This document shows positions 1-10,705 of a DNA stretch of 64,000 bases, in pieces. The stretch is from Undaria pinnatifida (Eukaryota; Sar; Phaeophyceae; Laminariales; Alariaceae): NCBI GenBank assembly GCA_012845835.1, contig JABAKD010000030.1:10639805-10703804 (forward strand), in the 5' to 3' direction. Within the stretch, counting starts at the first letter, position 1. The number at the start of each line of letters is the position of its first letter. A program made the position numbers and the translations under genes. Below the pieces are notes generated by a model that saw only the letters and a list, made by a program, of their open reading frames with translations, was not told where the DNA came from and did not search any database.

Positions 1-57
1 CGTCTCCAGTTTTTGTATACAACGCCCGCATCTAAACACTACGGCATCCCTTTTCTG

Positions 58-321
58 TACTTCCAATCGTGACACTTGGGCTTAGCAGGCTTTTCAGGGC
101 GATACCATAACACAGGCCCACTCTGATGAGCCATGGAAGAAGAAATATGGAAGATACGATGCGACCTAGAACATAAATCGGGTATGCGATACTTCCAATC
201 GTGACACTTGGGCTTAGCAGGCTTTTCAGGGCGATACCATAACACAGGCCCACTCTGATGAGCCATGGAAGAAGAAATATGGAAGATACGATGCGACCTA
301 GAACATAAATCGGGTATGCGG
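58..321. repeat. 132-bp tandem duplication, two copies
   Basis: Two adjacent units (58-189 and 190-321), apparently identical, each starting TACTTCCAATCGTGACAC and ending near CGGGTATGCG. The period is 132 bp, a multiple of three, so one minus-strand frame stays open through both units as a 44-residue repeat. The first 57 bases hold nothing I recognise. High identity points to a recent duplication. I do not recognise a protein. Confidence 0.9.
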
Positions 322-2799
322 CTCCTCAATGCCCACTACACACCTCTACCCCGCGAGTAAACCCCAGGGAAGAGCACTAAAAGGATAAAGGGAAACTCCG
401 TTGTAAGAGTGGGGTCGTCAGACGCTGGAGCTACCTCCACAGCTATAGTGACGGGGAGACGAAAGATAAACTAACAAGGTTGTTAAAAGTTTCCCAAGGA
501 GAGCGGGCAGTACTTCTATTATAAATATTAGAACTACATGTCATGCTGCCTGCACGCGGGTCGTACAACTTCTTGTATTATAATACCGGTACCTTGTACA
601 CGATTGTACGTACCAGGTACATGCGTAGCGCGGAGACCGTACAACAAGCAAGACACCGCACACCCTCATTAACGTCCCAGCCGATTTCCTCCAAAACAAG
701 GAGGGCACACGCTACGCAACACGTAGCTCTTTCATATGCTCGACATTTGCAATCTCGTCGTTGTCGTGAAACTCAGCCGGAAAAATCGTCCGAGGGGCGC
801 GAGGGGGCATACATGGTCTTGCGTGTTATAGTACGCGGTAAGGCTTAATAACCCATATAAACCTGTCCTGTGCCATAACCACGAAACCTCAGCTGCTTCG
901 TGTGGCAGGTGCTGTAATGGTTATTTTATATGAAACCACTTTTCCTCCCTGAAGCCCGAAAGAAGTTCACTCCCTGCATCGCTCCACAGCTCTTGCAGTC
1001 GGCCCCGAGAGATTGACACGTGGAGGGTACTGCTGTTACTCTATAGAAGGGCAGTTCGATAGCTCTGAAGCTCTAACAGCAAATGGCTGCTGTCTCGCTG
1101 CCGTGGTAGATGTCGTGAGTACGGCAGCAGCCTTCACACGAAGCAGCATTCGTGGACCTCTCTGTCTGGCAGTTTCGACGTTTATCATAATGCCTGGTAT
1201 TAATAATCGTGTAGTCTACCGATTGCAGTAATCGTAGGATTGTACTCGTAACTCGTAGGATTGTACTCGTAGGATTAGAGTTTGTTGCATCCTTCACTTA
1301 AACTGTCAAGCTCAACTCGCAGGAGCTTTGATCTCTCAGTCCCTACGGACGAGCTGCGATGTCTGGTGATAGTGTACCCTTCAAACCAACGGGGGCATGC
1401 CTGAAATATTTTCTAATTTGCCATGTACCACGGCGCCAAAAAATAGGGCTCATGTCCAGCCTCGCGTGCCCGAATCTCCGCGTCCCGTCTGGAAACTGCA
1501 ATCTCCCCAAAAAAGCAGACCGGCGAACGGTAGAATTGTTTTACACCATCCCCACCCTGTCGTGACTACTACTTGACTACTACTTGCGTGCGGTTCGACC
1601 TGTCTGCTTCCCATGAACGCACACAGCAGTAGTTGACCACAGGTACAAACATCCGCCAAACATCCACCAGCGCGAGTTCCTATCGAGAGTTACAGCAGAT
1701 CTTCGCGCAGACGGTTCAGCATTCCCCTTTCTCGTCGATCGTCGACACGCATCGGATTTTGCAGATGTAAACCAGTGCCAAGACTAGACTACCATCTGGA
1801 CCGTACGCCCGTACCATGGTAACCATTAACAGCAGATGTTTGTCGACCTGGTTAATCGTACGTGGTTCCTGGTACACATTAGATCCAAAAATGTCCGGAG
1901 CCGACTAGCAGCGTGACCAGTAGCAACCCGCAAAACGGGTGCACGAAGGTGTTGCTGTACTTTCAATGTCGACCACTTTATTAATGATAGTTTCACACAT
2001 GCCGCCACAAGAGGCGCAGGGGCATGTGCGGCTCGTAGAGAGCCTTGCGAGTGCGTCCAATGCACTGCCGCCGCTGCTGAATGTCTTGCCTGCTGCACGT
2101 AAATCGACAAATCGTACTCTGTAGCTGGTATAAATATCATTAGGGGCTACACGCTGCTCCAAAGACAAACTCTTATGTACGTTCCAAACGGGGGTTTCAC
2201 GGCGAAAAAACAGGCGCCTGCCACAGAACACGCACACTACGGAGCGACACACATGCCAGGGACAAAAAACAAAGTAGCCACCTCAGAGCAACGGTACAGG
2301 GAATCCTTTGCGCAAGTGTCTTCTCTAGCTCAATGCTCACCAAGCCATCGATGTGGACCTCGTTGATTAATGGTATCTCCTTGATCGGCGCTCGCTCAAC
2401 TGCCTCCGTGCCCCATGCCCCAGTTGACATAGTGCCACTAAGCTCTCGAGCTGAGCACAACAAATACCTCCGACTGCCTGGCTGGTCAGCTGTGCGCAAG
2501 GTCGAGCAACAGAGACAGGGCAGTGGGAGGGGTGAAGGCCGTTTTGCGGGGCAGAAAAAGACACAGCCCCTACTAGTTTCGGCCAATATTTTAATATAAA
2601 CTCCTGCCGACTCAAATTTCAAAATTCTGTGCCGCAAGTTGAAAATTGCCCAAAATTTTTTTTTTTCTGAAATAGTCTACTTCATGACTAAATAGCTATT
2701 CATGACTTGCTCCTCGCTCGGATTATGTGAGAGAGCAGCACAAGGCTGCAAGATTTCTTTTGTCGCCGTCGTTGGAGCAACCACGCAAAATAATTTTTG
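322..2799. other. No supported gene
   Basis: Only short open frames without recognisable domains or convincing splice sites. There is a small tandem motif at 1233-1275 (copies of GTAGGATTGTACTC), a doublet of GACTACTACTT near 1564-1586, and one TACCAGGTA motif at 611. Nothing else is supported. Confidence 0.6.
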
Positions 2800-3941
2800 A
2801 TGTTGAGGAGAACAATGATCGTGCAAGTGTCGCTCATCTGCACCGTTGCCGGTGGACGTCCGCTGCCATGCCGAAGCTTGTCCCTGCTATGGAGAGCCCG
2901 ACTGGGAGCTAACGCAGCAGACAAACTGATGCCACTCCGAATGGGAGGTGGAAAAGTTGCTTCTTCTGCTGTGCGGGGACCGTTTGCCTCGTTGAGGCTT
3001 GGTGGCCATTGGCGCCACGCTGCCGGCTCGCAGCTAGCCTGGCGAAAGGGTAGCCACATCCGCAGCGTCATCACCGCCCCGGAGGTCAAGGGAGCCGAGC
3101 AGCAACTGCTGCGGCAGCGGAAGCAACAGCAACAGCAAACGGCGACGGCGAAAGATACCACAGAAGATGCTGGACGGGAGGTGGCAGCCGCAGGGGGCGA
3201 GATCATCAACGACGAAGGAAACGTGATCCGAACGTTCAAACCCGACACCAAGCGGATGTTGAAAATACCTCAAGAGGAATGGCCCAGGTGAATCGAATTG
3301 ACAGCGTGTGCAGCCTTGGCCGCTAGCTACATGGAGGTGCTTGGCAGCTTTGCAACCGTCGCGCTATCTTGCTGTGCACACACTCGTATTATACAAAAAG
3401 GTCTGAGGTCTACTAAATACTATTGATACCAGGTAAATACTGCTGCGTTGTTGTTGCATCGCTCGCATACTGCCCACCTCCTATTTTTTATTCTGTGATT
3501 TTTCAATTTTCAAGTTTTTTAACGGTCCATTTGTCCATTCGAGCATGAACACAGCCAGTCAAGCACGCAGACGCAGCGGTGTCGCAAGCGATCATCACGC
3601 GTATAGTGTGGTTTCTGCTATGCCTGTTCTTACGGTAGCGCCCCCTGTGTGGATGCTCTTGGGGTGAGATACCTCGGCGTACTGGTGGCAGTGGCAGTGG
3701 ATGCGGCTCCGAGCTAGCCAGAGCCCGCAGCCGCCGCGAGGACCCGGTCTCGCGACGTGATGAACGCCAGGTATCATTCTTATTGAGGGTCAGGTGGATA
3801 TTCAGGTAAATAATGAAGACCAGAAGAACAGCCTTCGCTGACTTCGACATTTTCGTAAAGCGGATACTGGAAATCTTTGAAAGTGTGGCATGATAGCTGT
3901 TGTAGCAGTGCGGCACGGACACTTATGATAAATACGAGTAG
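2800..3941 (+). CDS. Predicted three-exon gene; basic protein with possible mitochondrial presequence
   Basis: Exon 1 runs from ATG 2800 to 3287 (162 codons plus 2 nt) and ends CCCAG|gtgaat. Exon 2 starts at 3692 (or 3698 at a second CAG) and ends at 3770, CGCCAG|gtatca. Exon 3 is 3909-3941 after ttgtagcag and ends in TAG. The phases join (2 nt + 1 nt, then phase 0), giving about 199 residues. The N-terminal ~90 residues are rich in Arg, Ala, Leu and Ser with almost no acidic residues, like a mitochondrial transit peptide. A Gln run (QQQQQ, about residue 107) follows, then a more conserved-looking block, INDEGNVIRTFKPD. I do not recognise the family. The reading is supported by phase agreement, not by homology; exon 3 is short and the least certain. 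Confidence 0.45.
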
Positions 3942-5514
3942 CGAGAGCGCGTGCCCCCCTGCTGGCCCGGAGCATCTATATCTTCGGCAACACACTCTAC
4001 TCGTCGTCGTGTGGCTCTTGGTGCATGATCGATCGCGACACTTCGCGGGTTATACCTTCCGCGTGTTCTTCCAGAAGAGAGGGAGAGGGTAGTCTATACT
4101 TGTATCTAGTGCAAGCACATTCAATTGTCTGTAGCGTTAATATTTAATAATTGTAGTGATCCCCGAACCCAACAAGGTACCTGGTTTCTATGGACTTGTT
4201 AGAGTTGTGCCTGCGTGCCAACCAGAAGCACCGGCACCATCAGACTATAACCATAGCGGCAACCGGCACTGCTCTGTACACTTACACTACTCGTACAAGT
4301 ACCGAGTCTCGTTGTTCCCATCCATCTGTGCCAAACGTTTTCACAGGCACTAGACTATAGCGGGCAACCCGCTCCTACTACAGCTGTCTGCTGTCTGTAT
4401 GATACAACCGGCCCGATACAACCACAAGCAAACGACAAGACAGAACACCAACAAATAACTCACATAGTAGTCTAGACTATATTACAAGTACCAGCAACGC
4501 GGCTTGCAAAGATGAGTATTGACCCTAAATTCGTCGAAATCACACCTGACGTCCTTCAAACATTTTCATAAAATACAACGCAAATACAACCACTCGTAGT
4601 CCATACAAAAAAGCTCTTTGTGTTTGCCTGTTTGCACATGATACGATACATACATCACACTTTGAGCATGAAGTGTATGATGTTGATGTGGCGACTTAGT
4701 ACTTCAAGAGTGCAAACGAATACCGGCTACTGGCTGGCTATTAAAAGTAGATGAGAACAACAACAACCAGGGATCTGGACCAGGGACACATATCAGTGAC
4801 CTGGACAAATGGTGCTGGATGTCGATGGGGGTATGATAGAAAAAACGATACGCACACACAGCAGTTAGCAGCAGCACAGGCGCTGGCAAAGCGACCTAAG
4901 AACATCTTATTAGGTTAAATCAGCCTCTACCCAATACGGCTGTCCCCGCCCTCGTCATCATTGCTCGTCATCATTGCTCGTCATCATGGACGAATGAATG
5001 GATGGCGTGCTTGAGCAGTGAGCATGTGTGAGGTGTACTCTTGTTCTTTGCGTTTCTGGGTCGAATAGAATTTCACACCTTCGGAACTCGGCCGTCAGCC
5101 GCCGAAATAGCACAGCATCCGATCCCTTGAACTTCTTCGTTTCGTGATTAAGTTTTAGCAGAGATACGAGAGCGTACCAACTAAACTGGTGTACCTGGTA
5201 TCATGTACCAATCGATAACTCTTTAAAACACGATAGGGCAAAAATTTGATTTAGAGCCAAAAATATAGGCATATCGTCTTTTGTGCCTACGTATCTGCGT
5301 ACCGGAAGTGGTCCTAATTGTTTTTGCACGCTTTCCGTCGACGCAGACTACAACCGCCGTATCCAGAAATCGAGTAAATCAGTGTCTAGAATTCAGTTAC
5401 AAATTACAGGAGTGCAAGCAAATGCAAGCCTTGCACAGCCGCCTCGTGCTGGGTTGTTGGTGTAACCAACGCGTACAGCGAGTACTGACATCTGGTACTT
5501 TTATATATGTTTGT
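3942..5514. other. No gene; one dispersed box copy
   Basis: Nothing coding is supported. A minus-strand copy of the dispersed 5' box of the poly-G element lies at about 4505-4570 (GCTTGCAAAGATGAGTATTG). Three copies of CGTCATCATTGCT-like sequence lie at 4958-4990. TACCTGGTA occurs at 5192. Confidence 0.6.
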
Positions 5515-5690
5515 TCCTGGTGGAGGCATGAATTGCGTCAGCTGTGATATATGCGTGTACCACCTTGGGTTGTTTGTGTTTTTCCCACAGGGTATTCCTC
5601 AGCTCCAGAGTGACTGGAGCCTGTCCTGTGACCACGGACTTGATTATTCGAGTTAATGTGAGAACAACAACAGAACAACACTTGCTACCA
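5515..5690 (+). mobile_element. 5'-truncated LINE 3' end, copy 1
   Basis: Matches the 3' UTR of the LINE at 11559-15263 in reverse complement. It includes the conserved inverted repeat CTCCAGAGTGACTGGAG and ends GTTAATGTGAGAACAACAAC, the LINE's AAC-rich tail. This is the expected product of target-primed reverse transcription that stopped early. No coding part remains. Confidence 0.75.
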
Positions 5691-5754
5691 GCGGCCTGAG
5701 ACTCATCTTGAAAAAATCCTTTCAACACGTCACCTGTGAGTTCGACGGGTCGAT

Positions 5755-6190
5755 ACTCATTTCTTGTCTTTGCTCTCCTTTCCTTTCCTTTTTCGTTTTT
5801 TCGCTTCCTTGTATCTTCTTTCTTTTCCTCTATCTTCTTTTTTTTTTTTTTTTTCCAATTGACTTACGTCTGTCGTGCGTATTGTATGCGTAGTGATAGG
5901 TACTACGTGCAACATGCACGTGTCAGTCTTTCTTGGGTGGCAAGCGGGATAGTTTTTTTTTCCAGGCGCGAGTAGTGAGACCTATGCAGTATGGACCTGG
6001 CACATCGTAGGCTGACTCCCGATTTCACTTTTATACGTTTCTGGCGGAGGCATGAATTGCGTCAGCTGTGATATAATATGCGTACCACCTTTGGTTTGTG
6101 TTTTTTTCCTGGGGTATTCCTCAGCTCCAGAGTGACTGGAGCCTGTCCTGTGACCACGGACTTGATTATGAGAACAAAAACAACTCACCT
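5755..6190 (+). mobile_element. 5'-truncated LINE 3' end, copy 2
   Basis: A longer 3'-UTR copy. It starts in a pyrimidine tract (5770-5855, CTTTT-rich) that corresponds to the purine-rich run at 11890-12090 on the other strand. It continues through TGTCGTGCGTATTGTATGCG to the CTCCAG hairpin and a shortened tail at about 6180. The hairpin is the best conserved part. Confidence 0.75.
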
Positions 6191-6571
6191 TTGCAAGCTG
6201 CGTTTGTTGGTACCACTTGTAATATACTGGATGTGGGTGAGTTTTTACATATTTGCAAGCCGCGTGATACACCTCCCGCTCATTTACTATTTTCAATACC
6301 CCGTCGCCAAATATAGCCACATACATCTGACCGCCACCCCTGCTGACACCTTTTGCTGAAGAAGCTTCTCATGACGACTTCTGCTGACACCTTACTGGCG
6401 GCGTGGCAACAACAGTTGACTGTCGACACCTGAACGAGACCTGACCATATGTCTTCCTCTTATTATTGTGGGAACGCATCTATCTATATATCTGTGACAT
6501 CACTCCAATCAATAATGCTTGCCGTGGAATTTGCGACAAATCTACGTTCTGCCTACCTTGTGCTGTTGCCT
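6191..6571. other. No supported feature
   Basis: Flank between a LINE fragment and the first 1.25-kb repeat. It has only short open frames and no repeat family that I recognise. Confidence 0.5.
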
Positions 6572-7829
6572 CACATTAACTCTTGTCAAACATCTAGAGT
6601 CCGTGGTCACACAAGAGGTGCTGGAGCCCTAGGAAGGTCCGAAAAACCAAATGAAATCAAAATTCGTCCGGGAAATACTACGCTTCCCCGCCTAAAAACG
6701 CACGATACGAAGAAGGCGCACAAGTGAAATGATCCAATGTGCAAACTGAACTCACATGGCCGCGGCTATCCACTCAACTACGACAAAGAGTTCCTCCGTT
6801 CCCACAACTAGCCAACTCGCGGCTACAAACTACAGCGGTTGGGCTGCCTGCACCGTACGAACCGCACGGTGATCGTTAGCACAGACGAACGCGCCTGCTG
6901 TCTGGAATGCTGTAAGAGTGACGACCCGCGGGCATGCAGTGAAAAAAGGGCAATCGAACCAAAACCCACCTTACAAATATCAATGATCGCCCCGTCTTTC
7001 CGAGTTATCTGACAGGTTGAAGTGCAGCTACGACGCCCGTGCCTGAAATTTGAAAATTGCGGGGGGTCGTTCCCCATGAAGGGTGGGTATACAACTCTCA
7101 CCAACTCTACAAAATCAGTAACAACGTAAGTAACATGTTGTACTACTGCCTCGTAAAAAACCCTGAAAAAAGACGATCGCTGCTCTCGTGATGATGGTGT
7201 GCGTACGGGTCGTGGGTCTCCGCGTGCCATCCTCGTGCTGTGGTTCTACATGGCCGCCTCATCGCCTCAGCTCACTCGGCCTGCTTATTCGCAGTTGCTC
7301 TCTTTGATGCTCAATTCCAATCGGTTCCCCTTCTCCCCCGTCCCAAAAAACAAAACGCTCCTCGCAGCTTGCGGTGCTGATTTGAAAAACAAAAGTTCTT
7401 GTTCAGGGAGAGTTCAATCCGTCTCTGCCCCGCCCGTAGACGCTCAGTCGCCCTCCTCCTTCGTCGTCGAATCCAGCCTCCTGCCAGCGCAGTTTCCTCC
7501 ACTCAAACCAAGACTGCGCCGTAGTGTGGTTCGTGGTGGCGCCTGCCTCCGCGCACGAGCATCCCGATTAAGCATTGCTGCTCCGCCGCTGCTGCCTAAA
7601 AAGACGCGCGAATCGTAGGTGACCATGCCTAACGTACCACGTACGACCCAACTCTACCGCCACGCCTAAGCCTCGCGGCCACACGCAGCAGCAAGAAGGT
7701 ATCACTCCATGAGGGTGAGTCCGGCCGTACACCCGCCAGAAAGACCCCCCCCACTCGTTACAAGCTTGCTATTATTAATAGGGCATGCCTCGCAGCATGC
7801 CTTACCGAGGCGGCAAGGGGAACGGAGGA
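6572..7829 (-). repeat. 1.25-kb repeat B, copy 1 (possible non-autonomous retroelement)
   Basis: Near-identical to 8672-9923 at an offset of 2.1 kb, with point differences and small indels (ATTATTAAT present only here, near 7770). On the minus strand the repeat ends TGACCACGGACTCTAGATG...GTTAATGTGAGGCAACAGC. This resembles the LINE terminus TGACCACGGACTTGATTAT...GTTAATGTGAGAACAACAAC, so the two families may share a 3' end. The other border is GGAACGGAGGA at 7829. Confidence 0.7.
6823..7230 (-). CDS. Unrecognised open frame inside repeat B copy 1
   Basis: A 135-codon frame with ATG at 7230, beginning MARGDPRPVRTPSSREQRSS. The second copy keeps the frame open even though it carries an extra 3 bp. 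That indel is in phase, which weakly favours coding. Against this, the few base differences between copies include several amino-acid changes, and a CTTTTTTCAG acceptor-like string lies within the frame. No domain is recognised. It could be chance openness in a repeat. Confidence 0.2.
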   Translation of the reverse strand: MARGDPRPVRTPSSREQRSSFFRVFYEAVVQHVTYVVTDFVELVRVVYPPFMGNDPPQFSNFRHGRRSCTSTCQITRKDGAIIDICKVGFGSIALFSLHARGSSLLQHSRQQARSSVLTITVRFVRCRQPNRCSL

Positions 7830-7924
7830 GTACCGATAATTAGAGTAGAGCGCGTATGATATGTAGTACAACATAGTATTTTTTCTTCTATTCAACTTGC
7901 CAATTACGATCGTCGGCTATACGG

Positions 7925-8045
7925 CTGTTGTTATCTCACCGTAACTCTTGTAAAAAATCTACAGTCGGTGGTCACACAAAGGTGCTGGAGCCCTAGAAAG
8001 ATCCGAAAAACCAAATGAAATAAAAAATCGTGTATAATACTGCGA
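7925..8045 (-). repeat. Truncated repeat B terminus
   Basis: Shares TCGGTGGTCACACAAAGGTG and the following GGAGCCCTAGAAAGATCCG with the 3' border of the flanking 1.25-kb copies. It is about 120 bp long, like a 5'-truncated insertion of the same family in the same orientation. The spacer from 8046 to 8671 has no supported gene. Confidence 0.6.
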
Positions 8046-8671
8046 CGGACGACACAATCAATGAGTGACAATGTATCTGATGTCGGATTTTTCCCCGACC
8101 GACACGTCGCCTCTCAAAAAGGAACAGAAGGAAGGCCAAAACGGATTCAGACCCCCCCTCAAGCGTTATGCCAAGTGCCACAGCAGTTGTTGGTGCAGCA
8201 GTGTGCATGGATTATTACTTTCCAGATACGGCAGTAGAAGGCGTCATCGGTCTTTGTCCACACGTTGGTCTATCCCATCCATCATGATGCGTCTCTGTCC
8301 GCACGTTGATCTGTTCTGTGTATCATATTCGGCGTCTATTAAAATCGTGCAGAGAGTTATCTATTTGTTTGTTCGAATTTTAACGTTGGTCCCGGAACGT
8401 CTTGTGGCCTCACGTCCTCTCGTCATGGTAGCCCCTTCTTCGTTTATCCAGCTGTTTTCTGCCTGCCGGTCGAATGGTTCACCATGGCATGAGGCCAAAA
8501 CAAAAGCATGTTGTGCAAAAGTCAGTACAGTAGTTGCATGCAACAGGCCGTGTCAGGCACCTGGTATGATACGTACACTAAAATCTTAGTTGTTGCATAC
8601 CGGTATCACAGACCAGCCAGTGATAAGCAAATTAGTCTGCCGTTGCTTCTCCTTTGTTGTTGTTACTGTCT

Positions 8672-9923
8672 TACATTAACTTTTGTCAAACATCTAGAGT
8701 CCGTGGTCACACAAAAGGTGCTGGAGCCCTAGGAAGGTCCGAAAAACCAAATGAAATCAAAATTCGTCCGGGAAATACTACGCTTTCCCGCCTAAAAACG
8801 CACGATACGAAGAAGGCGCACAAGTGAAATGATCCAATGTGCAAACTGAACTCACATGGCCGCGGCTATCCACTCAACTACGACAAAGAGTTCCCCCGTT
8901 CCCACAACTAGCCAACTCGCGGCTACAAACTACAGCGGTTGGGCTGCCTGCACCATACGAACCGCACGATAATCGTGAGCACAGACGAACGCGCCTGCTG
9001 TCTGGAATGCTGTAAGAGTGACGACCCGCGGGCATGCAGTGAAAAAAGGGCAATCGAACCAAAACCCACCTTACAAATATCAATGATCGCCCCGTCTTTC
9101 CGAGTTATCTGACAAGTTGCAGTGCAGCTAGTACGACGCCCGTGCCTGAAATTTGAAAATTGCGGGGGGTCGTTCCCCATGAAGGGTGGGTATACAACTC
9201 TCACCAACTCTACAAAATCAGTAACAACGTAAGTAACATGTTGTACTACTGCCTCGTAAAAAACCCTGAAAAAAGACGATCGCTGCTCTCGTGATGATGG
9301 TGTGCGTGCGGGTCGTGGGTCTCCGCGTGCCATCCTCGTGCTGTGGTTCTCCTTGGTCGCCTCATCGCCTTAGCTCACTCGGCCTGCTTATTCGCAGTTG
9401 CTCTCATTGACGCTCAATTCCAATCGGTTCCCCTTCTCCCCCGTCCCAAAAAACAAAACGCTCCTCGCAGCTTGCGGTGCTGATTTGAAAAACAAAAGTT
9501 CTTGTTCAGGGAGAGTTCAATCCGTCTCTGCCCTGCCCGTAGACGCTCAGTCGCCCTCCTCCTTCGTCGTCGAATCCAGCCTCCTGCCAGCGCAGTTTCC
9601 TCCACTCAAACCAAGACTGCGCCGTAGTGTGGTTCGTGGTGGCGCCTGCCTCCGCGCACGAGCATCCCGATCAAGCATTGCTGCTCCGCCGCTGCTGCCT
9701 AAAAAGACGCGCGAATCGTAGGTGACCATGCCTAACGTACCACGTACGACCCAACTCTACCGCCACGCCTAAGCCTCGCGGCCACACGCAGCAGCAAGAA
9801 GGTATCGCTCCATGAGGGTGAGTCCGGCCGTACACCCGCCAGAAAGACCCCCCCCACTCGTTACAAGCCTGCTAGGGCATGCCTCGCAGCATGCCTTACC
9901 GAGGCGGCAAGGGGAACGGAGGA
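8672..9923 (-). repeat. 1.25-kb repeat B, copy 2
   Basis: Second copy of the 6572-7829 repeat. The minus-strand 3' side is followed by a tail of AACAACAAC type (reverse complement of TTGTTGTTGTTAC at 8653-8667), as expected for a retroposed copy. The plus-strand reading has a TAG absent from copy 1 near 9370, so any plus-strand gene is broken here, whereas the minus-strand frames at 8923-9333 and 9547-9729 stay open. Confidence 0.7.
8923..9333 (-). CDS. Unrecognised open frame inside repeat B copy 2
   Basis: 136-codon counterpart of 6823-7230. It carries one extra residue from an in-phase GTA insertion near 9130 and a few substitutions (for example VRTPSS to ARTPSS). No family is recognised. 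Its only support is conserved openness in two copies. Confidence 0.2.
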   Translation of the reverse strand: MARGDPRPARTPSSREQRSSFFRVFYEAVVQHVTYVVTDFVELVRVVYPPFMGNDPPQFSNFRHGRRTSCTATCQITRKDGAIIDICKVGFGSIALFSLHARGSSLLQHSRQQARSSVLTIIVRFVWCRQPNRCSL

Positions 9924-10004
9924 TTCTACCCCCGCTCTCGATTCTGACGCCATTTTCTCTGCTCTGCTCCAGTCGTCAGTTTACTGCCGTACAAACAAGT
10001 GTAA

Positions 10005-10365
10005 TCGACGTTTTTTTTTTTTTTTTCGCACACGTTTACTTTCCAGCTTCTGGACAAGCCGTGGTCACAGGTGTCGTCCCTTCTTCCCCCCGGTTCTTGC
10101 CTTCAATTTTATTGCGCACAGGGTTCAGCAATCCCACTGCTCGTCGATATTTCAGCGAGTGTTGCTAACTCACGCTCTCGCGCTTTCCGCAAGTCAATTT
10201 GTGCGCAAGAAAAAGTCCCCACGAATTCATACGAGTATGCACTGGGGGGTATTCGAACTCACGAAACTGACCTATACCAGGCTCGAGGATAATAACCTGA
10301 TACGCCACCGGGGCGACCGGCTATATCGATATAGACACCTGGTCTGAATGATGATGTTTTTTCCG
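10005..10365 (-). mobile_element. tRNA-derived SINE (family A), full length
   Basis: Read on the minus strand. The head is tRNA-like, with CCGGTCGCCCCGGTGGCGTA near a box A and GTGAGTTCGAATAC as a box B. A body of about 190 bp follows (containing the complement of CACAGGGTTCAGCAATCCC). The tail is poly(A), seen as the T run at about 10012-10026. The same body is at 46484-46800 and, inverted and 5'-truncated, at 42835-42965. An RNA polymerase III internal promoter is inferred from the boxes. Confidence 0.8.
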
Positions 10366-10705
10366 CAAGTCCAGTTGTGCGCAAGAAAAAGTCCCCACGA
10401 ATTTATACGAGTATGCCCTGGGGGGTATTCGAACTCACGAAACTGACCTATACCAGGCTCGAGGATAACCTGATACGCCGCCGGGGCGACCGGCTATATC
10501 GATATAGACACCTGGTCTGAATGATAATGTTCTTTCCGCAAGTCAATTTGTGCGCAAGAAAAAGTCCCCACGAATTTATACGAGTATGCACTGGGGGGTA
10601 TTCGAACTCACAAAACTGACCTATACCAGGCTCGAGGATAACCTGATACGCCACCGGGGCGACCGGCTATATCGATATAAACACCTGGTCTGAATGATAA
10701 TGTTG
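10366..10705 (-). repeat. Two extra tandem SINE heads
   Basis: The ~180-bp head, running from TTTCCGCAAGTC through the box-B-like GTATTCGAACTCAC and box-A-like CCACCGGGGCGACCGG to CACCTGGTCTGAATGAT, is repeated at about 10365-10535 and 10536-10705 after the copy that belongs to the complete SINE. The three heads have the same orientation and differ by a few bases, so three potential internal promoters lie in a row. Confidence 0.8.

Noticed and set aside
131-175. CTGATGAG followed by a CCAT/ATGG stem, recalling a hammerhead ribozyme in the tandem repeat
   Set aside because: The conserved GAAA core after the stem and a fitting cleavage stem are absent in both units.
6572-9923. LTR pair: two 1.25-kb direct repeats flanking about 840 bp
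   Set aside because: No primer-binding site, polypurine tract or gag-pol between them, and the end resembles a LINE 3' terminus with an AAC-type tail.
10159-10690. tRNA genes suggested by box A and box B
   Set aside because: No cloverleaf with a paired acceptor stem can be drawn; the sequences are SINE heads followed by a SINE body and poly(A).
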